17,930 nucleotides of DNA from Pseudomonadota bacterium (GCA_021795795.1 JAJYPA010000117.1:1-17930), one strand, 5' to 3'. Positions 8,100 through 16,305 are shown, counted from the first letter of the stretch. Translations and numbers: made by a program. Notes: a model not told the origin generated them from the letters alone.

Positions 8100-8119
8100 C
8101 GACATTTAATTTAACCAGT

Positions 8120-9214
8120 TCACGCTTTAAAACCTTCAAAAGTGATAAAGTCAGAAAAATTTGAAATTCCCGAATACATCTTCTCCTCCCGCAGTGCCTG
8201 TCTTTTGATTGGCTCAGGAAGATTTTGCCATTGAGCCAAATCAGGATCGCGATTCAAGGTGGCGGCATAGCTTGAACTGTAGATAAACCGACTAATTTTT
8301 GGAGTCGGCAGTTGTTTAGCGTTTTTAAAGCCACATTTCAGAAGGAGTCGCTTCAGACTGTTGACATCAAACATTACCAAATGGCGGGGGGGTTCTAGAA
8401 GGCGGCAATTCTCTTTCCAAACCAGATTGCTCGCGCCCTCAATATTGGGCACGCTAATCCATATTCGCCCACTCGATCGAAGGATTCGTAATGCCTCACT
8501 CAGCGCGCCCATCGGGTCGTGCAGATGTTCGAGCACATGGTTTAATGTAATTTGATCAAAGCTCTCTGACTCCAAACCGGTATCGGGGAAAGATCCCTGA
8601 TGTACGGTCAACCCATGAGCACGAGCCTGGGCGCAGGCTTTTGGATCGATTTCCAGCCCCTCGGCCTGGTAACCAAGTTTTTGTGCCGTCCAAACGAAAT
8701 AACCACTCCCGCAACCCGCATCAAGCAGGCGGTTATGTCCAGGCTTTGGTGCTGGCAAATGACGAATATGATTTCCAATCCATCGCCGCGTTGCAGGGAT
8801 GCCTTGCATAAGCCACCGTCCAACCAGTATACGGGGACGAAAGTTACTACCATAACGGGCGTTAAGGTGATCATTGCCCAGGCCATGCAATATCCATCTA
8901 ATCGGCGATGTTCCGCCAGGTAGAGGGCCGCCGTTTCCAAGCTGCCATCCACCGTGTGTGTAGTAGTTGGCATAAGCTTGACCAATACTTTTTACAGTAG
9001 GACGCGGATCGAGATACCCGACTCCACAATTCTCGCACCGCCACATTTTCCATGTACCAGGTGCGGAGAAGAAAATTTTATCGCGCAGATTATCGTAGAG
9101 CAAAGACCTCTCGGTGGCGCCGCAAACAGGGCATCGGCGCAAGTCTTCCAGATCTTCAGTCGGCCAATCTCCGGGAAGTGGAGCTCTGTGGGTGTTTTCA
9201 TTCTTGTCCTTCAC
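8120..9214 (-). CDS. Class I SAM-dependent methyltransferase with N-terminal zinc ribbon
   Basis: I start it at the GTG 9212-9214, which has AGGT six bases upstream and lies just after the flippase stop. An upstream extension to 9310 would run deep into the flippase gene. The protein has 364 residues. It begins with a four-cysteine metal site: CPVC (28-31) and CENC (60-63). SAM motif I is LLDAGCGSGYF near 163-173, followed by GLEIDP, and later NHVLEHLHDPMGAL and a VPN strand, typical of the Methyltransf_11/23 type. Zinc-ribbon methyltransferases of this layout occur in sugar-modifying and cell-surface loci. Methylation of a sugar in the repeat unit or of a nucleotide sugar is therefore an inference. 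Confidence 0.83.
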   Translation of the reverse strand: MKDKNENTHRAPLPGDWPTEDLEDLRRCPVCGATERSLLYDNLRDKIFFSAPGTWKMWRCENCGVGYLDPRPTVKSIGQAYANYYTHGGWQLGNGGPLPGGTSPIRWILHGLGNDHLNARYGSNFRPRILVGRWLMQGIPATRRWIGNHIRHLPAPKPGHNRLLDAGCGSGYFVWTAQKLGYQAEGLEIDPKACAQARAHGLTVHQGSFPDTGLESESFDQITLNHVLEHLHDPMGALSEALRILRSSGRIWISVPNIEGASNLVWKENCRLLEPPRHLVMFDVNSLKRLLLKCGFKNAKQLPTPKISRFIYSSSYAATLNRDPDLAQWQNLPEPIKRQALREEKMYSGISNFSDFITFEGFKA

Positions 9215-9222
9215 GGTTGCAC

Positions 9223-10677
9223 CTAAAATTGAGTAAGATAGAATCGGCGCAAGTTCTGCTTGGTGTGCTGTAGCAAATGCCGCAACTCTGGTGCAATCCA
9301 AAGTGCCCATAGCAGGCTGATCCCAGCCAGAATCACTGCCAAAATGCTATGCAACGAAATCACATGGTGGGGTGCACTTATAGCTGCACCGGCCATCATT
9401 GTCAGGGCCGGTAATGCGTAGCGCAGCCTTAGAGGAATCCGGGCAAAATAAAAGAGCAGTAGAGCATCCGCAGCTACTCGCAAACTCCATGCCAGCGCAG
9501 CACCAGCCAATCCCAGCCAGTAAATACCTGCCCAGAGTATTAGCAGAAAGAATGGTGTTTCGATGAGATGCAATTTAGCGGTAATATCTGGTCGGCCTTC
9601 TCCTTGAAGTAAACTATAGGGAATATTAGCCAATCCATTGATCCAAACGCCAGCCAATAGAATCATCCCCACTGCCGACGCTTGCTGTGCAAATCCTGCG
9701 CTGATCCAGTAAGTCAGAAACAAAGGTTGCAAGGCAATACCAACAACAGCCATAGGTGTCGTGATGGAGACAAGCAGAAGCATACCTCGCTCCGCTATAT
9801 ATTTACATTCTCCGCTTTCGGAATGAGCAAACCGAGGAAATAAACTAGCAGACAGCGCAACGGGAAGTATGGATAGCCGATTGGCCAGGCTAAAGGGCAC
9901 AACATAGTATGTAACCGCCTGCACGCTCAGCAGTGCGCCGATCAGCATGCGGTCGAAGGTGACGAGTACCGGCCCGACTATATTGGTGAGAGAAATCCAG
10001 CCCCCATAGGTGAACAGGGTACGAGCGCGCGCACGGTTGAACAATGCAGAGGGCACGATGGGCAGAAAATGCCAGACACCGACAAACTGGAGCAACAGGC
10101 CGGAGGCGCGGGCAATAACCACCGCTGGAATCAGCCAAGTGAGTTCGGGACTAATGAAAAGTGCGACAAGAAGCGGGCTAATCTGAGTCACGGCGGTGTT
10201 GAACACCCCTATGAGGTTCATGTAGCCAAAGCGCTCTCGCGCCTCCAAAGCTCCCATCAGCACGCCACCTAGGGTGGAAAGCGGTAGTGCTGCGGCAATC
10301 CACGGCAAACTGGCGAGCACACTGCGGCGCATGGTTTCAGTCATATGAAAAAAATGAGTAAACACCGGTTGTGCGGCCGCGTAGAGTACTACCGCACCTA
10401 TCAGACCAAAACCTAAATTCATCCAGAGCGCGGTCCAGAAGGTCGTGCTGCGCATTTCAGCGGCTTCGTTGTGCTGACGGGCCAAGTGATAGGCGCTCGC
10501 GCGCGAGAGCCCCATTTCAAAAACACCGAAGTAGCCCGTAAACAACCAGATGATGGCCAGCACCCCATACCGGGCCTCACCGATGGCGTGGAGATACAGC
10601 GGCACCGTGACTAGGGACACCCCTAAAGGCGCGATCTGTCCCAACAAGTTGTACAGGGTATTCCGACGGATACTCAT
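9223..10677 (-). CDS. Wzx-like polysaccharide flippase (MATE/MOP superfamily)
   Basis: A 484-residue integral membrane protein with about 12-14 hydrophobic segments. It opens MSIRRNTLYNLLGQIAPLG, a common N-terminus for polysaccharide transporters of the RfbX/Wzx group. It would flip undecaprenyl-pyrophosphate-linked repeat units across the inner membrane. I chose ATG 10675-10677 because the protein then begins at the conserved helix and GGGGA lies about seven bases upstream. A longer frame to 10743 adds non-conserved residues that overlap the ugd stub. The start overlaps the stub's stop by four bases (ATGA), so ribosomes finishing the stub could start here. The stop is followed within nine bases by the methyltransferase start. 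Confidence 0.85.
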   Translation of the reverse strand: MSIRRNTLYNLLGQIAPLGVSLVTVPLYLHAIGEARYGVLAIIWLFTGYFGVFEMGLSRASAYHLARQHNEAAEMRSTTFWTALWMNLGFGLIGAVVLYAAAQPVFTHFFHMTETMRRSVLASLPWIAAALPLSTLGGVLMGALEARERFGYMNLIGVFNTAVTQISPLLVALFISPELTWLIPAVVIARASGLLLQFVGVWHFLPIVPSALFNRARARTLFTYGGWISLTNIVGPVLVTFDRMLIGALLSVQAVTYYVVPFSLANRLSILPVALSASLFPRFAHSESGECKYIAERGMLLLVSITTPMAVVGIALQPLFLTYWISAGFAQQASAVGMILLAGVWINGLANIPYSLLQGEGRPDITAKLHLIETPFFLLILWAGIYWLGLAGAALAWSLRVAADALLLFYFARIPLRLRYALPALTMMAGAAISAPHHVISLHSILAVILAGISLLWALWIAPELRHLLQHTKQNLRRFYLTQF

Positions 10678-10793
10678 CGGTGTTCCCCAACACCAAACAG
10701 AGCCGTTGCGGCCGGAGATTGATTGCCCACCTGGGCGAGACACGCGCCCGTGATCAAACCCACATAGCCGGTGCCGATGACCGTGATTTTCAT
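10674..10793 (-). pseudogene. ugd: 39-codon stub of UDP-glucose 6-dehydrogenase
   Basis: The reading frame starts MKITVIGTGYVGLITGACLA and QVGN follows: the NAD-binding GxGxxG loop of UDP-glucose/GDP-mannose dehydrogenases, almost a perfect family start. The match stops at about codon 25. The next 14 codons (SPAATALFGVGEHR) are unrelated, and TGA closes the frame. A full enzyme is about 440 residues, so about 95 percent is missing. It has a strong GGAGG upstream. Its ATG overlaps the phosphatase stop (ATGA, 10793-10790), and its stop overlaps the flippase start (ATGA, 10677-10674). It cannot make UDP-glucuronate. It may persist because it couples translation of its neighbours. Confidence 0.8.
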
Positions 10794-11551
10794 GCGGTCA
10801 ATTCCTCCAGTATCCGGTTGATGCGGTGCCCGCTTTTCGCCAACACGGTCAAACCGGTCGCCACGTAGCGTTCCAGTTGCGCCACACGATGCAGATCCGT
10901 TCCCCAAAGGGTGGGCAGTTCCTGATCCAGCAACGCGCGGGCGAAGGCCTGGGGATGCGGGCCGTATTGCCCCACCAGGCTACCGATGTCGCATTGCAGC
11001 CAGGCACCCGTACGTTCCAGCCGCGACAGCCAGAGTGACTGCTCCAGTTGCACATAACGGTATCGCTCTATATGCGCCAGCACGGGCTGGTAGCCGGCAC
11101 GGCGCAGTTGCAGGAGCACATCCATCCCCACCGGGCTGGGCATCAGCGTGGGAAACTCCACCAACACGATTTTTTGCCTTCCCAGTTCCAGATAAAGAAT
11201 GTCGTCCCGCTCGATGGCGGTGAGCAGCGATTCATCTGCAAAATACTCCGCGGCGAGATGCAGGCTAAAATCCCCTTCGATCTCCTGGCGCAAGGCACGG
11301 AAGGCGTCACGGAGCTGATCGGGGGTATTGTCATAAACTCCCGGATAGATATGCGGCGTGAGCACCGCTCCCTGGTAACCTAGGGCCAGCATGCCCGTGG
11401 TGGCAGCGCGCGTCTCTTCCAGGCTGCGCAGACCATCGTCCACCGCGGGGAGCAAGTGGCAGTGGAAATCCCAGACGGGTGCGAGCCGTTCGCCATAGGG
11501 TGCCTCTGGCGCAAGATTCTGGGGACGAAACCGGCGCAGCAGGTCCATCAT
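10790..11551 (-). CDS. PHP-type tyrosine phosphatase (CpsB/CapC/YwqE family)
   Basis: A 253-residue metal-dependent phosphatase expected to dephosphorylate the tyrosine tail of the kinase encoded just upstream. The PHP metal ligands are visible: DFHCHLLPAVDDG (28-40, with D28, H30, H32, D38, D39), TPH (65-67), AAEYFAD (100-106), AHIERY (159-164) and WGTDLHR (216-222). Length is normal for the family. There are two adjacent ATG codons. The first overlaps the kinase stop by ATGA, and AAGGCG lies eight bases upstream. This family is best known from Firmicutes capsule loci. In many enterobacterial capsule operons the equivalent enzyme is an unrelated low-molecular-weight phosphatase (Wzb). Confidence 0.9.
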   Translation of the reverse strand: MMDLLRRFRPQNLAPEAPYGERLAPVWDFHCHLLPAVDDGLRSLEETRAATTGMLALGYQGAVLTPHIYPGVYDNTPDQLRDAFRALRQEIEGDFSLHLAAEYFADESLLTAIERDDILYLELGRQKIVLVEFPTLMPSPVGMDVLLQLRRAGYQPVLAHIERYRYVQLEQSLWLSRLERTGAWLQCDIGSLVGQYGPHPQAFARALLDQELPTLWGTDLHRVAQLERYVATGLTVLAKSGHRINRILEELTA

Positions 11552-14061
11552 TTTTTACGCCTTAGTCGGAGGTATCGCCGCCATCCCTTGGGCGGGGTGT
11601 GCGCCTTGTCGCTGGCACCATAGCCGTAGCCGTAGCCGTAGCCATAACCGTAGCTGCCCTGCACCCGGATGCCGTTGACGATCAGGCCCGCGGGGCGATT
11701 CAGTCCCAGAATGCCCTGCAGATGTTCCTGGTAGGCCCGGCGCGGAGTATGGTTGACCTTGGCGATGGTCAGCAGACGATCGGCAAGGGGCCCTATGGTC
11801 AGGATGTCGCCCACCATGGGGAAGGGCGGTGTGTCAACAAAGATGTAGTCATAGCCCGAGCGTAACTCCGCCAGTATTTGCTCCAGGCGACCGGAGCCGA
11901 GATGTTCGCTGGGGTTGGGCGGCGTGTTGCCGGCGGTGATGAGATCGATGCCGACATCCGCGACATGGTGCAAGGCTGCCTGCCAGGTGGAACGGCCGGC
12001 GAGGATACCCGCCAAGCCCGGCTCCTGGGTGACGTGGAAGGCCAGATGGGCGTGGGGATTGCGCAGGTCGGCATCGATCAGGAGGACTTTTTTGCCGTCC
12101 TGGGCGAGTGCCGATGCGAGCTGGAAGGCCAGGGTGCTCTTGCCATCCCCGGCTATGGCCGAGGTCATGGCCACGACCTGCCCGCGAGCCTCGCCAACGG
12201 CCAGATAAAAATTACCGCGGAGCAGGCGCAGGGCCTCACCATAGCCGGATCGCGGCTCGGGCATCGAGAAAATCGTTTCTTTGCCGCGCGATACCGCATG
12301 CGCGGCAGGGAGTAGCCCATAGACCGGCAGAAAAGGATAACGTCGTCGCAATTCCTCATCGCTGCGAAAGCCCGGATGGAGAAGATAGCGCCCAAAAACG
12401 ACGCTCAGGCCCAGAAGCACCCCTAAAAAGCCATACAACACGACTTCTCTCCCGGCCTTGGGCGCGACCGGCAGGTTGGCGATCAGCGCCGTGTCCAGTA
12501 TCCGGTTTGTGGTGAGGGTACTGGCCTTGCTGATGGCGGCCTCTTCCTGTTTTTCCAGGAGGAACATATAGAGCTTGCCCAGCACCTCGCTGGAGCGGGT
12601 CAGCGAAATGACCTCCAGCTCGGAATGGGGATATTTGCCCATATCGGACTGATGTTGCGCGATGATGGCATCGATGGACTGGAGTTGCTGGGTGGCCATT
12701 TTTTCCTGGTTCTGCACCAGAGCGCTGATGGCGGAGCGGATGGAGGCGATATCGGCCTGAGCCTGCACCACTTGCGGGGCTGCGGCGGTATAGCGCTTTT
12801 GCAGGGCGATGAGCTTGCTCTGCGCCTCGGCCAAGCGGGTGGCGAGGCTGTTCATGACGGGGTCTTTGCTGCTGAACAGATAGGGGTTCAGGGTGCCGTC
12901 CGGCTGGGCCAGCGTCTTTTGGATTTGCTGCAGGCCATAAAGGGTGATCTTGGCCTGGGAGCGCTGGGTTTCGTAGTCGGCCAACTGGCCGATCATCTCC
13001 TTGGCGCCAGCGGACACCGCAATCACGCCGCTCTTACTTTGGTAGCTGGCCAGGCGGGCATCGGCATTACTCAGGGCAGTACGGATCTTGTCCAATTGCC
13101 GGCTCAGGTAATCATAGGTGGCCGCCGCCTGATCCGTGCTCCAGGATCGGGTTTGGTTCAGGTAGGTCTGCATGAGCGCGTTGGTTAAGCGCCGGGCGAC
13201 AAAGGGGTCTGTGCTGTTGGCGGCGATGGTGACCAGATAACTGGTCCTAGCGTCAGGGTTCCCTGGTCCGGTGCCCTGTATCACAGAGATAGCGCCGGAG
13301 TTGGCCAACGCCTTGTAGACCCCTAACGCATTGCTGATCTGGATATGGTACAGGGTATTGGCTGCGGGGACGTAGTGCGGCTGCACCGCCCTCAGCATCA
13401 GCCGCAACTCCGGTCCGACGGCAGGCTGATCGATCTTGCCGGTGAGCAAGGCTTGGCCGTGATGGAGAATCTGATACTGCCCCCCCTGACCAAAATGAAT
13501 GGTAAGGGTCTTGCCGTCCAGGGCGGGGTCGGTCACGTGGGCATACAGTGCTCGCAACGCTTGGGGTCCGGGAGCGTAGAGGGAAAGACGCTGGCCGCCC
13601 AGCTTCCAGCCGGCAAAGGTTAGGGCCGAAGGGCGGTGCCCGGTCTGCCACACCTGCGCATTGATCCCGGAGGCGAGCACCGCGCGCTCGATCATATCCC
13701 TGCTGTGGATGATCTCCACCTGAGTTTCCATGCTGGACACCTGGGATAACAAGCCCGAGAGCAGGGAGACGCCGCCCATCGATCCAGAACCAGAAAACTC
13801 GTTTTTTTCGGCTTGCGCAAGATAGAGCGTGCCGCTGGCGTTGAATACGGGTTTGGTGAAGAGCACGACGACCACCGCCAGGAAGGCGAAGGAGCCCCCC
13901 AGGGCCACGGGCCATTTCCAGCCTTCCCGGATCGCCTGGAGGATGGGCCCGAGGTTGATCTCGTCGCCATCCCCAGCGTCGTGGGCGCCCATCAACCCCA
14001 TGGGGCCGCCCGAATGAACCGCCTGGGTTGGCGTGGTCTGTGGCGTATGGTTGTCGGTCAC
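11548..14061 (-). CDS. Wzz/BY-kinase fusion: polysaccharide co-polymerase and tyrosine autokinase
   Basis: An inner-membrane protein of 837 residues. The GTG at 14059-14061 is chosen because AGGA precedes it by six bases. The longer frame to 14163 would overlap the wza gene. Order: short cytoplasmic N-terminus, TM1 near 50-70, a large periplasmic Wzz domain with coiled-coil helices, TM2 near 536-556, then a cytoplasmic BY-kinase domain. This has Walker A GDGKST with Lys641, Walker A-prime LLIDADLRNP near 655-663, and Walker B FVDTPP near 740-746. The tail has six Tyr-Gly pairs (804-815), then a basic end. Such proteins set chain length and link polymerisation to the Wza channel, controlled by tyrosine phosphorylation. 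The wza stop is nine bases before the start. Confidence 0.93.
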   Translation of the reverse strand: MTDNHTPQTTPTQAVHSGGPMGLMGAHDAGDGDEINLGPILQAIREGWKWPVALGGSFAFLAVVVVLFTKPVFNASGTLYLAQAEKNEFSGSGSMGGVSLLSGLLSQVSSMETQVEIIHSRDMIERAVLASGINAQVWQTGHRPSALTFAGWKLGGQRLSLYAPGPQALRALYAHVTDPALDGKTLTIHFGQGGQYQILHHGQALLTGKIDQPAVGPELRLMLRAVQPHYVPAANTLYHIQISNALGVYKALANSGAISVIQGTGPGNPDARTSYLVTIAANSTDPFVARRLTNALMQTYLNQTRSWSTDQAAATYDYLSRQLDKIRTALSNADARLASYQSKSGVIAVSAGAKEMIGQLADYETQRSQAKITLYGLQQIQKTLAQPDGTLNPYLFSSKDPVMNSLATRLAEAQSKLIALQKRYTAAAPQVVQAQADIASIRSAISALVQNQEKMATQQLQSIDAIIAQHQSDMGKYPHSELEVISLTRSSEVLGKLYMFLLEKQEEAAISKASTLTTNRILDTALIANLPVAPKAGREVVLYGFLGVLLGLSVVFGRYLLHPGFRSDEELRRRYPFLPVYGLLPAAHAVSRGKETIFSMPEPRSGYGEALRLLRGNFYLAVGEARGQVVAMTSAIAGDGKSTLAFQLASALAQDGKKVLLIDADLRNPHAHLAFHVTQEPGLAGILAGRSTWQAALHHVADVGIDLITAGNTPPNPSEHLGSGRLEQILAELRSGYDYIFVDTPPFPMVGDILTIGPLADRLLTIAKVNHTPRRAYQEHLQGILGLNRPAGLIVNGIRVQGSYGYGYGYGYGYGASDKAHTPPKGWRRYLRLRRKK
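11617..11652 (-). repeat. Hexanucleotide repeat encoding (Tyr-Gly)6
   Basis: Six consecutive TAY GGY codon pairs (36 bases) in the kinase tail. Four of the units are identical at the DNA level or differ by one third-position base, as expected from recent slippage. Because the unit is six bases, gain or loss of a unit keeps the frame and changes the number of phosphorylatable tyrosines by one. BY-kinases usually carry a tyrosine cluster here, but a strict alternating Tyr-Gly tract is notable. Confidence 0.9.
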
Positions 14062-14069
14062 AAGCTTTC

Positions 14070-15203
14070 CTATTGGCTCAAGAACTTGATGGATACAAAG
14101 GGGTTGAGCAACTGGTTGATGGCCTGCAGGGACGGCAACAGGAGCAGTATGGCCTGATTCCAACTGCTGACCGTCGTTTGCGGTACGTAGACGATATCCC
14201 CCGATTTGAGGTAGAAGGGGGCCGCCTTGCCTTCCAGAATGCGTCGGGCGTCCACCACGTAAAACTGTCCGGTGGCGCCTTCGGACCGAATGATGCGAAT
14301 TTCGCTGAGCCGCGCGGTAGTGAGGTTGGTGGTGTTCATGCCCGCATCCGATAGGGCCTGCAACAGGCTCAGGCGTCCGTTCACAAAGGGCACAGGGCCG
14401 GCCTTGTTGACGGCACCGAAGACATAAGCGCGCATGGTGGTTATGCTGGGAATGAGCACGGTATCCCCGGTTTTGAGGGGAATGTTTTGCTGGAGGTCGC
14501 CCGCCAGGATCAGCTTATGGAAGTTGACCGGCAGCTTCCGGCCGTCCTGCACCACATAGGCACCGCGCAGATCGGCATCAGTCAGGTTCACCGACCCGCC
14601 CAGGGCCATGGCCTCCAGCACATTCAACGGCCGGTCGGAATAGACCAGACCGGGTTTGATGAATTCGCCCAGTAGATAGTAGCGAATGCTGTGGGCCACC
14701 TGCAGTTGCACGGTGACCTTGGGATCGATGACGTATTGGGCGTACAGCTGGGTGAGATGCGCCTGCAACTGGGTCGTGGTCATACCGGCCACGTGCACCA
14801 CCCCCAGAAGGGGCAACTGGATATTGCCGTCATTGGTGACGATCGCCCCCGCCAATCCCGTTGAGGAAGTCATGGAGCCCGGAATGGACAGATCCGGATG
14901 CAGATAGACCGACACCGACACCACATCCCCCGCCCCCAGATGATAGGTGATGCTCTGGTGCAGGAGACGTTCCATGGTCGCATGGGAGAGGTGGTCTTCA
15001 TGCTGGGAAAGCACAGCAGAGGGGAGCGTTTGCGGTTGCTGCACCTGCCGGGAATACACATGATCCGGGCCATCGGTCATGATGGCGCACCCTGATAACG
15101 CTATACTCATCAAGCCCAGCGCCACTGCCTTGCGGTAAAGCCCCCCGCCCTGGAAGGCCTGCCATAAGGCCGACTTGATCCTGTTCTTATCGAATGACTT
15201 CAC
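14070..15203 (-). CDS. Wza-like outer-membrane polysaccharide export lipoprotein
   Basis: A 377-residue exported protein. I use GTG 15201-15203, with AGGGAG five bases upstream. The signal sequence has a long basic n-region, a hydrophobic stretch and a lipobox LSGC with Cys39 as the lipidation site. The Poly_export domain follows, with YHLGAGDVVSVSVYLHPDLS at 87-106 and TNDGNIQLPLLGVVHVAGMT at 123-142. Then come SLBB-type domains with YLLGEFIKPGLVY at 176-188 and AYVFGAVNKAGPV later. A hydrophobic C-terminus (ILLLLPSLQAINQLL) could form the amphipathic membrane-spanning helix of the Wza channel. It lies 13 bases after the PAP2 gene and next to its kinase partner. Confidence 0.9.
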   Translation of the reverse strand: MKSFDKNRIKSALWQAFQGGGLYRKAVALGLMSIALSGCAIMTDGPDHVYSRQVQQPQTLPSAVLSQHEDHLSHATMERLLHQSITYHLGAGDVVSVSVYLHPDLSIPGSMTSSTGLAGAIVTNDGNIQLPLLGVVHVAGMTTTQLQAHLTQLYAQYVIDPKVTVQLQVAHSIRYYLLGEFIKPGLVYSDRPLNVLEAMALGGSVNLTDADLRGAYVVQDGRKLPVNFHKLILAGDLQQNIPLKTGDTVLIPSITTMRAYVFGAVNKAGPVPFVNGRLSLLQALSDAGMNTTNLTTARLSEIRIIRSEGATGQFYVVDARRILEGKAAPFYLKSGDIVYVPQTTVSSWNQAILLLLPSLQAINQLLNPFVSIKFLSQ

Positions 15204-15216
15204 AAGATCTCCCTAT

Positions 15217-16260
15217 TTAAAACTTTCCATGAAATCCCACACCATCGCCAAAAATCATGAAGCCATAGTCACTGTTAGGAAACAGTCTGTTGGTCAGATC
15301 GGCCGTGAGCCAGCCGAGAAAGCCACCCGCGACCACATCCGACGCCCAATGGCCATCCACCGCCACAATACGACTGACCCCGACGAGCATGGGGAGGGCA
15401 TAAAGCCAGGGGAGATGGTAGTTCTGAGCGTAGGGGGTGATGACCGCAAATGCGATGGCGGTGTGACCCGATGGAAAAGAAGCTGTATTGCCGGATGGCC
15501 GATTGGTGATGAACGATGTATCAAAAAGTGTGTAGCGTGAGCCAAAGGGATGATAATTCGTAGAACTGCTATTTGGACCGCTTGGACGAGCCCGGCCAGT
15601 GGCATATTTCAGGGCGAAGACTTCGACCGTGGTGGCGACAGCAGCGGTCAGGGCCACGCTGGAGGTGTGCGCCAGCTTGGCACTGGCCCAAGGGCTCTGG
15701 AACCAGGTGGTTCCGGCAAAGATGAGGGAACTGTCGGTGAGGATATCCGCAATATTGAGCGCTACATGGTTTCGGAAGCCGTAGCTGACATGGTTCTCCA
15801 CATAATTGTTGACGCCATGGTCAAAAAGCATGGTGGTGCCAGTGGCCGCGACCCCAATGCCGAGAACGCCCAGGGGAGTATCGTACCAGGGCGCGCTGAC
15901 GGCATGATACGGCACTAGGCCGGGATTGAGTGGTTGTTCCTGAGATTGCAGCGGCTCGTTCCACCATGCGGGCATCTGGGCCTGCCCGTTCTGCGCCCCT
16001 ATGGAGTGGCTCTCGGTGATGGCCGACCGGGCACCGAGGGGCTGCGATGAAGTTACGGCCGAGTCGCCGGAGGGCTGGCTCGGCTGAGTGGCCGTCACCT
16101 TCTCCAGTGTGCCCGGCGCCAAGCCTGCAGCAACCAGCTTGGAAGAGGCAGGCTGTGCATAATAGGGATAACTCGCCAGCCAGGAAAGGCCATCCGCAAA
16201 TGCTGAACCCTGCCCGATCAACAAGGCAAAAAGTATACTAGTTGTCCATGCGGCTCGCAT
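15217..16260 (-). CDS. Exported PAP2-family acid phosphatase
   Basis: A 347-residue protein starting MRAAWTTSILFALLIG, with an apparent signal peptide ending in SAFA before DG. I chose the ATG at 16258-16260, with GGAGA four bases upstream. A longer frame to 16350 would run over the candidate promoter. After a low-complexity Ser/Gln-rich linker comes the PAP2 domain: K218-YATGRA-R225-P226 (motif 1), PSGHT at 263-267 with His266 (motif 2), then SRIVAVDGHWASD at 296-308 with His304 (motif 3). Motif 3 has six residues between SR and H rather than the usual five. It is the first gene of the polysaccharide operon. Dephosphorylation of undecaprenyl pyrophosphate or of a sugar-linked substrate in the periplasm is the likely role. 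Confidence 0.83.
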   Translation of the reverse strand: MRAAWTTSILFALLIGQGSAFADGLSWLASYPYYAQPASSKLVAAGLAPGTLEKVTATQPSQPSGDSAVTSSQPLGARSAITESHSIGAQNGQAQMPAWWNEPLQSQEQPLNPGLVPYHAVSAPWYDTPLGVLGIGVAATGTTMLFDHGVNNYVENHVSYGFRNHVALNIADILTDSSLIFAGTTWFQSPWASAKLAHTSSVALTAAVATTVEVFALKYATGRARPSGPNSSSTNYHPFGSRYTLFDTSFITNRPSGNTASFPSGHTAIAFAVITPYAQNYHLPWLYALPMLVGVSRIVAVDGHWASDVVAGGFLGWLTADLTNRLFPNSDYGFMIFGDGVGFHGKF

Positions 16261-16305
16261 CGCTTCTCCATGCCTGTGGTTATTCCGGCTTATTTTTGTC
16301 GTGAC

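Noticed and set aside
10678..10743. Longer N-terminus for the flippase
   Set aside because: The extra residues overlap the ugd stub and do not look like a flippase start; the ATG at 10675-10677 has a ribosome site.
11617..11652. Tandem repeat considered as a CRISPR-like array
   Set aside because: The unit is six bases without spacers and lies in frame inside a coding region; it is a codon repeat.
11878..12315. A 145-codon open frame on the plus strand
   Set aside because: It is antisense to the BY-kinase catalytic domain and has no family signature.
12625..13188. A 187-codon open frame on the plus strand
   Set aside because: It is antisense to the kinase gene, rich in Gly/Leu as expected from mirror codons of a GC-rich gene, with no recognisable motif.
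14062..14163. Longer N-terminus for the kinase
   Set aside because: It would overlap the end of the wza gene and has no conserved sequence; the GTG at 14059-14061 has a good ribosome site.
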